From positions 1-19,288 of the forward strand of contig CAZWFQ010000062.1 in the NCBI GenBank assembly GCA_964633225.1: a stretch of 19,288 nt of DNA. The letters are read 5' to 3'. Each line of letters begins with the position of its first letter. Position 1 is the stretch's first letter. This document shows, piece by piece, positions 6,374 through 15,869 of the stretch. Origin of the DNA: JAKQIM01 sp964633225. Lineage in GTDB: Bacteria; Chloroflexota; Anaerolineae; Anaerolineales; UBA4823. Under the pieces are notes generated by a model. The model saw only the letters and a program-made list of their open reading frames with translations, made no database searches and was not told where the DNA came from. The position numbers and the translations under genes were made by a program.

Positions 6374-7435
6374 CTAGAGCTGGACTGTACAGCCCAGGCC
6401 TGGCATCTCGCTGCTCACCAAACAACCATCTTCCAGCCTAAAACCCGGTACCGTGGGGTCACCCACCAGGTCCATAGAACCATCCAGGTCACCGTACTTC
6501 ACATTTGGGCTGCTCAAGGCAAAGCTCAAGCCCGCCGCAATCAGCAAACCCGGCTCAATCAAACAGCCAGCCAATGTAAAGAGATTGGCAGCGCGGGCAA
6601 TTGCATCCACCTGCCGGGCACAGCGCAGCCCACCGCAAGATGAAACCTTCACACTTAACCCCGAGGCCGCCCTGCCAGACGCCAACTCCAGGGCCGAAGC
6701 CAGGCCCACCACACTTTGATCCGCCAACACCGGCAAGGGGCTATTCACCGTCACCTGGCGCAAGCTGTCCAGGTCACCCGGCCTGGTAGGCTGTTCCAAC
6801 ATTTCAAGGCTTCCCCGCAGCGCTTGCGCCACATCCAGTGCCTGCCGCACATCATATCCCCCATCCGCGTCCAAACGGATCGTTAGCGAAGGCAAAGCAC
6901 GGTGGATTGCCTTGACCCGGCGCACATCATTTTCAGGATCAAGGCCACCCTTCACCTTCAATAAGCGAAAACCCTGCCGGGCCCTCTGCTCAGCCATCTC
7001 CACGCACTCAGCCTCTGGCGCCAACGGGATCGTCACCGATGTCTGGATACGGTTGCGGTACCCGCCCAATAAACGATACAAAGGCATATCTGCCAGCAAA
7101 CCTAACAGATCATGAAAGGCCAGGTCATAAGCGCACAAGGCTGCCGGCACATCATCTACCACCTGGCTGAGACGGTCCAACGCATATTCCACATGTGTAG
7201 GATGAAGGTCTGGCACCAGGTCGGCGCATACCTGGCAGGCCCGCACCACATCCTTGGGCTTGGCGCCAGTCAAGTCGGGGTGGGCGATTGTACATCCCCA
7301 GGCGTTCTGCCCCTGGCGCGTTTCCATGCGCACAAATACAGCCACCACCTGGTGCACCTCTGGCATATGCGCCATGCGCACTGGCCTTCTCAACTTAAGT
7401 TCGACGGGTGTAACTTCAACCTTGGTGATCTGCAT
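6374..7435 (-). CDS. Enolase-superfamily enzyme, probable dipeptide epimerase
   Basis: A muconate-lactonizing-enzyme-type member of the enolase superfamily, 353 residues, complete. The N-terminal capping domain is followed by the barrel. The acid-base lysines are in LLKVKGG (Lys160 and Lys162, the KxK motif) and SVKVSSCGG (Lys263). The metal ligands are Asp189 in RLDADGGY, Glu214 in EMLEQP and Asp239 in LADQS. Near the end YGDLDGS carries an Asp316-Leu-Asp318 motif. In known L-Ala-D/L-Glu and related dipeptide epimerases a DxD motif at this place binds the substrate's amino group, so a dipeptide epimerase, possibly in peptidoglycan-peptide recycling, is the best reading. o-Succinylbenzoate synthase or another racemase is not excluded. 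ATG 7435 has GGAGG (7445-7449) 9 nt upstream. No peptidase or transporter neighbours help fix the substrate. Confidence 0.82.
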   Translation of the reverse strand: MQITKVEVTPVELKLRRPVRMAHMPEVHQVVAVFVRMETRQGQNAWGCTIAHPDLTGAKPKDVVRACQVCADLVPDLHPTHVEYALDRLSQVVDDVPAALCAYDLAFHDLLGLLADMPLYRLLGGYRNRIQTSVTIPLAPEAECVEMAEQRARQGFRLLKVKGGLDPENDVRRVKAIHRALPSLTIRLDADGGYDVRQALDVAQALRGSLEMLEQPTRPGDLDSLRQVTVNSPLPVLADQSVVGLASALELASGRAASGLSVKVSSCGGLRCARQVDAIARAANLFTLAGCLIEPGLLIAAGLSFALSSPNVKYGDLDGSMDLVGDPTVPGFRLEDGCLVSSEMPGLGCTVQL

Positions 7436-7458
7436 TGCTTGGCGCCTCCGGTAATCAG

Positions 7459-7488
7459 ATTATACCGAATCATCAAAGGGCTGCGCAA
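7459..7488 (-). promoter_or_regulatory. Promoter of the epimerase-like gene
   Basis: On the minus strand a perfect TATAAT (7459-7464) has a partial -35 TTGCGC (7483-7488) with an 18-nt spacer. The predicted start leaves a short leader containing the GGAGG site. Confidence 0.55.
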
Positions 7489-7527
7489 GGTGTCTTTTCA
7501 AACAGCATACTGGGTATAAGCCTGGTG

Positions 7528-7533
7528 TATAAT
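7528..7533 (+). promoter_or_regulatory. Candidate -10 box for the addB-addA block
   Basis: A perfect TATAAT lies 62 nt upstream of the addB GTG, in the 160-nt region divergent from the epimerase gene. No good -35 hexamer is seen. A perfect dyad (TGCAGG 7533-7538, CCTGCA 7545-7550) overlaps its last base and the expected start point, so it could be an operator, or chance. Confidence 0.5.
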
Positions 7534-7595
7534 GCAGGTAGGCTCCTGCAAATTCGCAGCCGCAGTGTCCTCTAGCCTGAGCAAGAAGCTATCCA

Positions 7596-10500
7596 GTGCC
7601 CGTTGAGCTTTTGATCTCCCTTCCAGCAAGCGGAAAAACGGATGCCTGCATTCAGTGCATTCGCACTTTGCTTTTAAACCAGCCCTTCACCCCGGTGCGA
7701 GTGGTGCTGCCAGACCGCCTGCAAACAGCCGCCTTCCGACGCCGCCTGGCTGATGCTGGCGGGGCACTTGGCGTGCAGATCGGCACCTTTGGCGATCTAT
7801 ATCGCGAGTTGTTAGAAATGACCGGTCGCACCATTCCGGTAGCCTCTTCACCCATGCTCCACCGCCTGGTTCAGGCCGCCGTAGAACAAGTCTACACTGC
7901 TGGCGGCTTACAACACTACGCCGAACTGCGCCAGACACCCGGCTTTTCTCTGGCCTTGCGCGATGCTTTTGCTGAGCTCAAGCGGTCGTTAGTGTATCCA
8001 GATGCCTTCATCCAGCGCGCCGCCTTGGGCGGTGCGGCACAGCAAGAACTGGCCCGCCTGTACCTGGCTTACCAAACCAGGCTTCAGGCCCTGGGATGGG
8101 CTGACCCCGAAGGCTTAAGCTGGCTGGCAGTGGAAGCCCTGCAAAACAACCCCGGGCTGGCTGACAAAATGCAGTTGCTGGTAGTGGATGGGTTTGATTC
8201 ATTCAACAGCGCCCAGTGCCAGGCCCTGCGCCTGCTGGCGCCGATCGTTCCCCATATCCTGATCACCCTGCCAGGCGAGCTTCCTTTTCATCGCGCCGCA
8301 CACCGCCGGTCCGAAGCCGCCTACCAGGCCCTGTCATCCAGCCTGCCGCTGATCGTGCATGAGCTGCCCGGGCCGCCGCATTTGCCTGCCCCGCTCCAGC
8401 AAATTGAAGCTTCTCTATTCGAGCTCGGCGCCACGCCCATCGCTCCCACCGATTCAATCCACATGATCGAGGCACGCTCGCCTGCCGAAGAAGCACGCGA
8501 AGCATTGCGCTGGCTAAAAGCGCGCCTGGTGCGCGACGAGATCCAGCCGCAAGCTTGTGCCATCATCATCCCAGACCCCGATCAATACCATCCGTACTTG
8601 CGCCAGGCCGCAGCCGAGTTTGGTTTACCACTGCGCTTCACCCAAGGCCAGGCATTGATCCAATCGCCGCCCATAGCTGCCCTGCTTACCTTGCTCAATC
8701 TGGTAGTGTTGAACTACCCTCGCCGTCTCCTGCTAGATACGCTCCGCTCCCCTTATTTCGATCTATCTGCTTACGGCCTAACCCCTCCCAGTGCCGACGT
8801 ACTGGACGAAGTCAGCCGCAAAGGCCAGGTCATTGAAGGTCGCCCACAATGGGACGAGATCTTCGATCACCTGGCCCAATCTCAAGCCCTCGCGCTAGTA
8901 ATTGACGATGAAGAACTGCCAACGCCCATCCTCCCGCATGGCGCACAGGTAACGCCGCTGCGCCATGCACTGAACCATTTCTTTGACCGGCTGACCCCGC
9001 CTTCGCCATCTGCATCATTGGAGAATTGGATCTGCTGGCTGGAAGATCTACTGGACGATTGGCGTTATTACAACATCGGTGCCGGCGAGAATGATCAGGC
9101 GGTCTTCGATCAACTGCGCCAGGTTTTACGCGCCTTGGTGTTAGGAGAAGCAGTCATTGGGGCACAGACGGTCAGCTACGCCCAATTTCTCAACGAATTA
9201 CAGGGCGCCCTGGAAGGTGCAGGCTATCAAGAACCGCTGCCCGGCGCCCAGCCTGCCATCCTGGTGTTGCGCATGATTGAAGGGCGCGGCTTACGCTTCC
9301 GTGCCGTGGCAGTCCTTGGCCTATCCGAAGGGATCTTCCCGGCAGTTGAAAATTCCGATCCGTTTTTGGACGAAGATTTGCGCCAGGCCCTGGGGCTGGA
9401 ATCACGCCTACAGCGCCAACAATCCGGCGTGTTTTACCAGGCCCTGACCCGCTCAGACCAATTCCTGCTGCTCACACGCCCCTACCTGGCAGATGACGGA
9501 GAGAAATGGGAGCCGTCCCCCTACTGGAAGGCCGTCTCCTCCCTGCTGCCCCCGCACAGCCAACAGGTCATCCGCCCAGACGACCTACGGACATTGAATG
9601 ACGCAGCCTCGCCAGAAGAAGCTTTATTCTGGGCCATGCGCCAACACCGCCTGCCCCAAAGCTTCTCCGACCTGCTGCCGCGCTGGGAATATTTGCGCCA
9701 CGCCCGCCTTGTTTTACTGGCCCGGCAAGCCGATCAGGCTGCTGGTCCCTACGAAGGCTTTGCCGAACCCCTGGCAGGGCTGACCCAGGCTCGCTACGGC
9801 GCCCAGCACGTCTGGAGTGTTTCGCGCCTGGAACCTTATGGCGCTTGCCCGCACCAATTCTTCGTCCGAACAGCCCTGGAGCTGGAAGCCCGCACCCCGC
9901 CCGTGCCAGGCCTGGATGCCGCTCAACTCGGCACCCTCCTGCATGCCATCCTCGAGCAAACCTATGCCACTGCCGAAGACCCCGCTGACCTCCAGGCAGT
10001 GCTGGCTGTTTTACCTGGCGCTGCCCGGCAATTGTTTGAACGCGCTCCATTGGATCTTGCCTTCCGCCCTTCACTGCTCTGGCAAACAGAGCAGCAACAG
10101 CTCTTGCTGGCCCTGGAAAATACCGTCCGGCGCCTGGCCGAAGAAGATGCCGGTGCTGGCTGGAGGCCGCTTGCTTACGAGCAATCCTTCGGACGCAACG
10201 GCGCTGCCCCCCTGGCCATTCACACCGGCAGCCGGACTCTCCTCCTTCACGGTGTCATCGACCGCATCGACCGCGATGCCGCCGGGCGGCTGCGCATCAT
10301 CGACTATAAAACCGGCAGCGGCCACCTGGCAAAACAAGACCTCATCCTCGGCTATCGCTTGCAGCTTCCCCTGTATGCCCTGGCGGCTCAAGAAGTTTTG
10401 AACATCGGCCAGGTTACAGAGGGCTGCTATTGGGCCCTGCTGAAGGGAGAGCCTGGCGCGCTCAAGCTGAGCACCTTCAATCGCGCCGACGAGACGGGTC

Positions 10501-10658
10501 CCCAGGCTGCCATCAACACAGCCAAAGAGCACCTGGAGCGCATCGTATCCGGCATCCATAACGCCCACTTCCCACCCATTCCCCCCAAGGGAGGCTGTCC
10601 TTCTTACTGCCCTGCCAGCGCCTGGTGCTGGCGCTTTACGCCAGGATGGGGAGGCTGA
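7596..10658 (+). CDS. addB: AddB/RexB-type helicase-nuclease subunit
   Basis: AddB pairs with AddA to unwind and resect double-strand breaks, making 3' tails for RecA. In studied systems AddB recognises Chi and cuts the 5' strand. The 1020-residue protein opens with a P-loop-like SLPASGKT (8-15), has a Walker-B-like LLVVDGFD near 194-201, and ends with a PD-(D/E)XK nuclease: His783 in GTLLHAIL, Asp889 in GVIDRID, Asp903-Tyr-Lys905 in IIDYKTG, then YRLQLPLYALA. Four cysteines, Cys751 in GACPHQF and Cys1001, Cys1005, Cys1011 at the C-terminus, match the iron-sulfur staple of AddB. Two oddities: the first Walker glycine is Ser, and the last cysteines are spaced C-x3-C-x5-C rather than the usual C-x2-C-x5-C. 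GTG 7596 is chosen because an in-frame stop is at 7578-7580; AAGAAG upstream is a modest ribosome binding site. addA follows after 3 nt. Confidence 0.88.
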   Translation: MPVELLISLPASGKTDACIQCIRTLLLNQPFTPVRVVLPDRLQTAAFRRRLADAGGALGVQIGTFGDLYRELLEMTGRTIPVASSPMLHRLVQAAVEQVYTAGGLQHYAELRQTPGFSLALRDAFAELKRSLVYPDAFIQRAALGGAAQQELARLYLAYQTRLQALGWADPEGLSWLAVEALQNNPGLADKMQLLVVDGFDSFNSAQCQALRLLAPIVPHILITLPGELPFHRAAHRRSEAAYQALSSSLPLIVHELPGPPHLPAPLQQIEASLFELGATPIAPTDSIHMIEARSPAEEAREALRWLKARLVRDEIQPQACAIIIPDPDQYHPYLRQAAAEFGLPLRFTQGQALIQSPPIAALLTLLNLVVLNYPRRLLLDTLRSPYFDLSAYGLTPPSADVLDEVSRKGQVIEGRPQWDEIFDHLAQSQALALVIDDEELPTPILPHGAQVTPLRHALNHFFDRLTPPSPSASLENWICWLEDLLDDWRYYNIGAGENDQAVFDQLRQVLRALVLGEAVIGAQTVSYAQFLNELQGALEGAGYQEPLPGAQPAILVLRMIEGRGLRFRAVAVLGLSEGIFPAVENSDPFLDEDLRQALGLESRLQRQQSGVFYQALTRSDQFLLLTRPYLADDGEKWEPSPYWKAVSSLLPPHSQQVIRPDDLRTLNDAASPEEALFWAMRQHRLPQSFSDLLPRWEYLRHARLVLLARQADQAAGPYEGFAEPLAGLTQARYGAQHVWSVSRLEPYGACPHQFFVRTALELEARTPPVPGLDAAQLGTLLHAILEQTYATAEDPADLQAVLAVLPGAARQLFERAPLDLAFRPSLLWQTEQQQLLLALENTVRRLAEEDAGAGWRPLAYEQSFGRNGAAPLAIHTGSRTLLLHGVIDRIDRDAAGRLRIIDYKTGSGHLAKQDLILGYRLQLPLYALAAQEVLNIGQVTEGCYWALLKGEPGALKLSTFNRADETGPQAAINTAKEHLERIVSGIHNAHFPPIPPKGGCPSYCPASAWCWRFTPGWGG

Positions 10659-10661
10659 CAA

Positions 10662-13600
10662 ATGACAAACAGCCCCATGGTTGAACGCGTCCTAGATAGC
10701 TTTAGCCTCACCGCCGACCAACGTCGCGCGGCATCTGCTCGCGGCCAGGATATCGTCGTCACAGCCGGTGCCGGAAGCGGCAAAACACGCACCCTGGTAG
10801 CGCGTTACATTGCTCTCCTCGCCGAAGGACACTCCCCTCGCCGGGTAACGGCCATCACCTTCACAAAAAAGGCCGCCCGAGAGATGCGCAACCGCGTTCG
10901 CACATCCATCGTCCAGCAGTTAGCATTAGCTGGATCAGACGAGCAGCGCCAGCTTTGGCAAGACCTGGACGCTCAAATGGACTCAGCCCGCATTGGTACG
11001 ATTCACAACTTATGCGAACAGATCTTGCGCACGCACCCAGCCGAAGCCGGGGTTGATCCTCGCTTCTCGGTGATGGACGAGGGCCTGGCAGCCGCCCTGC
11101 GCGCCCAGGCCGTCGCCGACACCCTCGACTGGTTGGTGGGAGAGCCCCCATACGCAGCCCTGTTAACCGGATCAACCATCAACGGCCTACGCAAACTATT
11201 GTCCTTCTTACTGGGTCACCGCCTGGAGGCGCAAGATGCCCGCGCCTACCTCGTGGATACGCACAGGGTGGCACTAGATGAGCTAAACCGCATCTTGGGG
11301 CTTCCCGTCCTGGCTGAGCCCTTGGCCGAGCTGCGTGCCTTGCAAGCCTCCGGGCGTTTACAGGCGGATGCCGGCGAAAAACTGAGCCTTGCCCTGGAAG
11401 ATCTCTTGCACTGTTGGTGGGAGGCAGAAGAAGCCATCAGGCAGGCCAATTGGATCCATGCCGCCGCCCAACTGGTACAGGCCCGCCGGATCGCAGCGGC
11501 AAGAGGCGGCAGCAAAACTTGCCAGAGCCGCTTATCACTCGACCAATTCAAAGATGCCTATGACCTGTGGCTGGATCCCTGGCTGGGTGGGAAAAACGCC
11601 AGGGACCTGCCTCCAGATGCAGCAGTGGAACACTTATTCTTGCAGACTCTGCCCTTGGTCTGGCAGGCCTTCGACCATCTCTTGTCAGCATACCAGTCAG
11701 CGCTGCGCCAGCAGCAAGCTTTGGATTTCGACGATCTTGAAGCCGGGGCGGCGCGCTTGTTAGCACAACCCACAATCAAAGATCACTGGCAAAGCCAGGT
11801 GGATGCCCTGCTGGTGGATGAATTCCAAGATACCAACGCCCGCCAGCGCCAGATTGTGCTGGCCTTGTGCGGCGATACCCCCGGCAGGCTCTTTGTGGTG
11901 GGCGACGCTCGCCAGAGCATCTACCGCTTCCGCCGCGCAGACGTGACCGTATTTCGCGACCTGCAGCAAACCATCCAACGCCGGGGCGGCCTGGTAATTG
12001 ACCTGGACCTGACCTACCGCGCCCACGCTCCTCTCTTGCAGGCCACCGGCGATCTCTTGGCAGAGGTCATGGGCTGCCAACCCGATCCCCAACGCCCCTA
12101 TTATGTCCCCTTTGCACCCCTACGCTCAAACCACGATCTTCCAGAAACAGGCGTCCAGCCCCCTTATGTAGAATTTGTCTTTGGCGCTGGAGAAGATGCC
12201 GAAACGGCGCGTCCAACCGCGGCCCGCACCCTGGTCCAACGCCTGCTTGAGCTGCACCAGGCCGGCGAGATCTGTCGCTGGGACGATGTTACAATCCTGA
12301 TGCGCGCCTCCACCGGTTTCCCAGCCTACGAGAATGCCCTCGAAGAGGCCAGTATCCCCTTTATCACCGTGGCTGGTCAGGGGTTTTACAACCGCCCCGA
12401 GATCCGCGATGTGCTTAACCTGCTGCGCGCCCTGGCCGACCCCTGGGACAACCTGGCCCTGGCTGGGCTGCTGCGCTCACCTGCCTTTGGCTTGAGCGAC
12501 GCGGCAATCTACCAATTACGTTGGAATGCAGATCAGAAGCAGCCGCTCTGGAACGCCCTGCAGGGCAATCTTTCTGCCCTGGCTGAATGCGACCAGGCCC
12601 ATGCCCAACGGGCGCTGGCCTTATTGCAAAAGCTGTTCCCATTAGTGGGCCGCCTGCCAGTAGCCGACCTGCTCAAACTGCTGGTTGACCAGGTTGATTA
12701 CCGCGCCATTCTGGCCTCGGCTGAGGCCGCCTCAGGGCGCTTGTGGCGCAACCTGGATAAACTATTGGCAGATGCCCACGCCAGCAAACTTTCAAATCTG
12801 CGCACATTTCTGGAATACATCGATACCCTGCGCGACGTGGGTGCTCGGGAGGGCGAGGCCCCTGCCGACGCCGAAGGCTCTGTGCGCCTGATGACCATTC
12901 ACAAGGCCAAGGGGTTGGAATTCCGCGTCCTGGTGCTGGCCGATGCTGCCCGGCGCAACAAAAATACCAGCCAGGCAGCCTACCTGCTGCCCAATACCGG
13001 CCTGACTTTTAAGCTGGACCAGTACAAAGCCTCCCCTTTGCTCTACCGCATGGCGAATATCCAAGATAGCAACCAGGCCGATGCGGAAGAAAAACGCCTG
13101 TTGTATGTTGCCCTGACCCGGGCAAAAGAAAAGCTGCTCATCAGCGGCCACTGCTCTTCAGCCAGGGCTGGGGAATGGAAAGCCGATGGCTGGCTGGGTG
13201 ACCTGGCCCAAGCCGGGAACGTTGATCTGGGCGCTGTCATCGACAGCGGACAACCGGTCGAGACCACCACCGCTGGTAAGTATCCGCTGCGAGCGTGGGC
13301 CCTGTCCTCCCAAGCCTCTGCCGCTCAAGCCGCTCCACCTGGCGCTACAGTTGAGTGGCCCACCTCCACATCCGCCCCATTGTACCAATCCCTGAAAAAA
13401 CCTGATTTGCCACAGGTCGAACACGATCTTAGCGACTCCGAACCGGCCGAAATACAATTCCCCTGGCGGGCCACTGGTAACCACCTGCGCCCTCCCGCCG
13501 ACGCACTCGGCAGCCTGGTGCATCATGCCATCCAGCGCTGGTACTTTCCAGGCCATCCTGCTTTGCCGGGCTTACTTGAAACCGCGTCCATCGAAGAAGG

Positions 13601-13982
13601 CCTGGCCAATCCAACGCAGCGCGCTGAAGCCATCCGCTTGACCGAGAAGCTGTTAGAGCGTCTGCGCCTGCACCCACTCTGGCAAGAGATTGACCAGGCC
13701 CCGGTCCGCTACAACGAAGTTCCCTATACGCATATTACGGCCAATAATCTTCTCGACACCGGCTATATTGATCTGCTGTATCGCCACCAGGGCGAATGGC
13801 AGATTGTAGATTTCAAGACCGATTCGCTGCACAGCGCTGATGCGCGCCAGGCCGCGGTCGAACAATACCGCCCACAAATGCGCCGCTATACCCAAGCCGT
13901 CTTAGACCTCCTCCATGAACCGGCGCGGGTGCGTTTATGCTTCCTAGATGATGAAGGGCAGGTCAGCTTACAAGAAATGTAA
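10662..13982 (+). CDS. addA: AddA/RexA-type ATP-dependent helicase-nuclease
   Basis: The motor subunit of AddAB: a UvrD/Rep-type superfamily 1 3'-5' helicase with a C-terminal nuclease, 1106 residues. Helicase motifs appear in order: Q motif (TADQRRAAS, Gln20), Walker A AGAGSGKT (35-42), Ia TFTKKAAREM, TIHNLCEQILR, Walker B LLVDEFQDTN (Asp386, Glu387), III VVGDARQSIYRFR, IV LTYRAHAPLL, V MTIHKAKGLEF (744-754), VI LLYVALTRAKEKL (813-825). The nuclease follows: LGSLVHHAI (His954), Asp1037 in GYIDLLY, Asp1050-Phe-Lys1052 in IVDFKTD, then YRPQMRRYTQAV. All catalytic positions are intact. The 3-nt gap from addB and the GGGGAGG site (10648-10654) inside the end of addB indicate co-transcription and coupled translation. 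A second ATG at codon 6 is a possible alternative start. The call is very secure. Confidence 0.95.
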   Translation: MTNSPMVERVLDSFSLTADQRRAASARGQDIVVTAGAGSGKTRTLVARYIALLAEGHSPRRVTAITFTKKAAREMRNRVRTSIVQQLALAGSDEQRQLWQDLDAQMDSARIGTIHNLCEQILRTHPAEAGVDPRFSVMDEGLAAALRAQAVADTLDWLVGEPPYAALLTGSTINGLRKLLSFLLGHRLEAQDARAYLVDTHRVALDELNRILGLPVLAEPLAELRALQASGRLQADAGEKLSLALEDLLHCWWEAEEAIRQANWIHAAAQLVQARRIAAARGGSKTCQSRLSLDQFKDAYDLWLDPWLGGKNARDLPPDAAVEHLFLQTLPLVWQAFDHLLSAYQSALRQQQALDFDDLEAGAARLLAQPTIKDHWQSQVDALLVDEFQDTNARQRQIVLALCGDTPGRLFVVGDARQSIYRFRRADVTVFRDLQQTIQRRGGLVIDLDLTYRAHAPLLQATGDLLAEVMGCQPDPQRPYYVPFAPLRSNHDLPETGVQPPYVEFVFGAGEDAETARPTAARTLVQRLLELHQAGEICRWDDVTILMRASTGFPAYENALEEASIPFITVAGQGFYNRPEIRDVLNLLRALADPWDNLALAGLLRSPAFGLSDAAIYQLRWNADQKQPLWNALQGNLSALAECDQAHAQRALALLQKLFPLVGRLPVADLLKLLVDQVDYRAILASAEAASGRLWRNLDKLLADAHASKLSNLRTFLEYIDTLRDVGAREGEAPADAEGSVRLMTIHKAKGLEFRVLVLADAARRNKNTSQAAYLLPNTGLTFKLDQYKASPLLYRMANIQDSNQADAEEKRLLYVALTRAKEKLLISGHCSSARAGEWKADGWLGDLAQAGNVDLGAVIDSGQPVETTTAGKYPLRAWALSSQASAAQAAPPGATVEWPTSTSAPLYQSLKKPDLPQVEHDLSDSEPAEIQFPWRATGNHLRPPADALGSLVHHAIQRWYFPGHPALPGLLETASIEEGLANPTQRAEAIRLTEKLLERLRLHPLWQEIDQAPVRYNEVPYTHITANNLLDTGYIDLLYRHQGEWQIVDFKTDSLHSADARQAAVEQYRPQMRRYTQAVLDLLHEPARVRLCFLDDEGQVSLQEM

Positions 13983-14042
13983 CAGAATGGTGTAAAATTG
14001 AGTGGTCCATCCTTCAGCTCGAAATCAGGCGAGGAAGTAAAC

Positions 14043-15848
14043 ATGAACCTTCCGGATTTTGTAGATCGACAGCTGCGCGATATGCTGTTCACGTACTTCG
14101 AAACGCCCCCCAGCGACAAGAAAATGATCTTGCTGGACAGCCCCGCAGGCATGGGTAAGACTTACTTAATGACCCAAGTCTGCTTGCTCTTATTAGAGCA
14201 TGCCCGTTCAAGGCGCAACCGGCACTGGAAATTTATTCGCCTGGATTTTCGCGGGCCACAAACCTTTCACACCAAAACTCATATCCTTGAAGAAATTGCC
14301 CGGCAGTTATGCAGCGATTTGCGCTGGGATACGATCTGCACTCAACTTAGCCAGGCGGCTCAAAGCGACTCGGGTTCACTGGAACTGCTAAAGCGGATTG
14401 CAAAGGTACCTCTCTCTGAAGACGCCCAGGCCGCTCTTCTGCGCACCCTGAGCAATGTTGAAGAAGAGGATATGCAATCGATTGGCAAAGCCTTGGTCCG
14501 CCTGTTCAAAGATGCACCCATTCAAGAGCTTCAAGACCAGGCTGCTTTTCACAAAGAAAGTGAACAGATTTTCGCATTGATCGAGTTTGTCCAGGCGCTG
14601 CGAGCGCGCCAGGAACAAAGTGCTCGAAAAAAAGAGGCCGAGCCATTCCCCAGCCATGCCATTCTGATCTTAGACAGCCTTGAAAACATTGCTGACCCTG
14701 ATCTGCTCAAGTGGGTGTTGAATCGGTTAGCCCCCGAGCTGCATAATGGCTTACAGGGCATCGCCATTCAAAACTTTTTTGTGGTTGCAATGGGGCGTTT
14801 TATCTCACATAACCTGGAAATCAGCACACGCAAGTTGTATTTTTCTCGCTATGAGCTGGATCCATTTCCAAAAACTGTGGTTGAAGATTTGCTGCACTGC
14901 TTTGAAGATCAGCAATTTTCTGACCCCAAAAACGCCGACCAAGTCTCCCAATTGGCCCGCAAGCTCACCTGGGTCTGCGGCGGGCATCCCCGGCTGCTCA
15001 ACAAAGTCGTCCTCACGCTCTACAACCGGCCTCTGCACTTCGCCAGCCTGAGACATGACCCCCGTGATCAAATGTACTGGTATAACAACCCAGTGCTGGG
15101 AATTCAACAGATTTTGAGCAATGAACGCAAGACGGCGATTAGTGAAATCACCTCGATCCTAAGCAGAGAAGAAAGACAAACGCTTGAGCTGTTAAGTGTC
15201 TTTCGCAACTTCAACGTGGCCACCTTGGATTTCATCCTCAACAAGATTTCCACGTTGAACCAACCCGGGGTCTGGCCCCAATTCGCCAGCGATGTTCAAA
15301 AACTGTTCAATCAAATAGAAGTGCGCCGTCTCATAGGCAGCTCGCGCGTATCACCGTTTTACTCTGGGCATGTTGTCTTGCGCCTAATCGCCAGCCAAAT
15401 GTTAGCAGAGGATTCCCCGGGGCAGTTTTGCCAACTCAACCAGTGGGCGCTTGAAATGTTCGAGAACTGGGTGCGAGGCTGCTTCCCCAACAACCTCGAC
15501 CGCCCCCAGCCCATCCCTGGCGACTATCAGAAAATCTGCGTGATCGAATGGTTGTTCCACCGCTTGTGCCTGGCCCGTTACTGCCCCGAAAGCCGTGCGC
15601 TTGGTCGTTTCCCTGGGCGCAGTATGCTGATCGATCAAGCACAGGAGATATGCGATCAATTATCAAACATTCTAAAGGATATTGTCGATTTTCCATACCT
15701 GGCAAACAGCCGGATACAACTAATCCACGAGATCTCCACCGCCATCGAAGACGACGAGCAAATCGACCATCTGATCCACGAGATCGCCTGGGAAGATCAA
15801 GCTTTATATGACGAGATGCGAGCGCGGATTTTACAGGCATTCGCATAA
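14043..15848 (+). CDS. P-loop STAND-like ATPase, 601 residues, function unknown
   Basis: Not a recognised named gene. The P-loop is LDSPAGMGKTYL (32-42; first Walker glycine replaced by Ser33). Walker B is ILILDSLENI (207-216), followed by the strand NFFVVAMGRF. A PF motif (ELDPFPK) and CGGHPRLLNKV (GHP at 314-316) match the GxP motif of STAND ATPases. Before the P-loop, FVDRQLRD (6-13) looks like a decayed hhGRExE motif. A long charged helical insert lies between Walker A and B. Residues about 370-450 look like a winged helix (LELLSVFRNFNVATLDFIL, then GHVVLRLIAS around His443), and a helical tail follows with no clear repeats. ATG 14043 is chosen for GAGGAAG at 14031-14037; an in-frame TTG (13998) has none. 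It starts 60 nt after addA and ends 21 nt before a second STAND gene with parallel motifs. A TAAAAT at 13993-13998 may be a weak internal promoter. It has no signal peptide or membrane segment. Confidence 0.85.
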   Translation: MNLPDFVDRQLRDMLFTYFETPPSDKKMILLDSPAGMGKTYLMTQVCLLLLEHARSRRNRHWKFIRLDFRGPQTFHTKTHILEEIARQLCSDLRWDTICTQLSQAAQSDSGSLELLKRIAKVPLSEDAQAALLRTLSNVEEEDMQSIGKALVRLFKDAPIQELQDQAAFHKESEQIFALIEFVQALRARQEQSARKKEAEPFPSHAILILDSLENIADPDLLKWVLNRLAPELHNGLQGIAIQNFFVVAMGRFISHNLEISTRKLYFSRYELDPFPKTVVEDLLHCFEDQQFSDPKNADQVSQLARKLTWVCGGHPRLLNKVVLTLYNRPLHFASLRHDPRDQMYWYNNPVLGIQQILSNERKTAISEITSILSREERQTLELLSVFRNFNVATLDFILNKISTLNQPGVWPQFASDVQKLFNQIEVRRLIGSSRVSPFYSGHVVLRLIASQMLAEDSPGQFCQLNQWALEMFENWVRGCFPNNLDRPQPIPGDYQKICVIEWLFHRLCLARYCPESRALGRFPGRSMLIDQAQEICDQLSNILKDIVDFPYLANSRIQLIHEISTAIEDDEQIDHLIHEIAWEDQALYDEMRARILQAFA

Positions 15849-15869
15849 ATAGAGCGCGCGGAGGGCAAA

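Noticed and set aside
7112..7519. A 135-codon plus-strand frame antisense to the epimerase gene
   Set aside because: It lies mostly opposite conserved catalytic regions of the epimerase-like protein and shows no domain signature.
9568..10661. Long minus-strand frames (168 and 196 codons) opposite the addB nuclease domain
   Set aside because: They are antisense to a conserved nuclease and iron-sulfur region and have no recognisable features.
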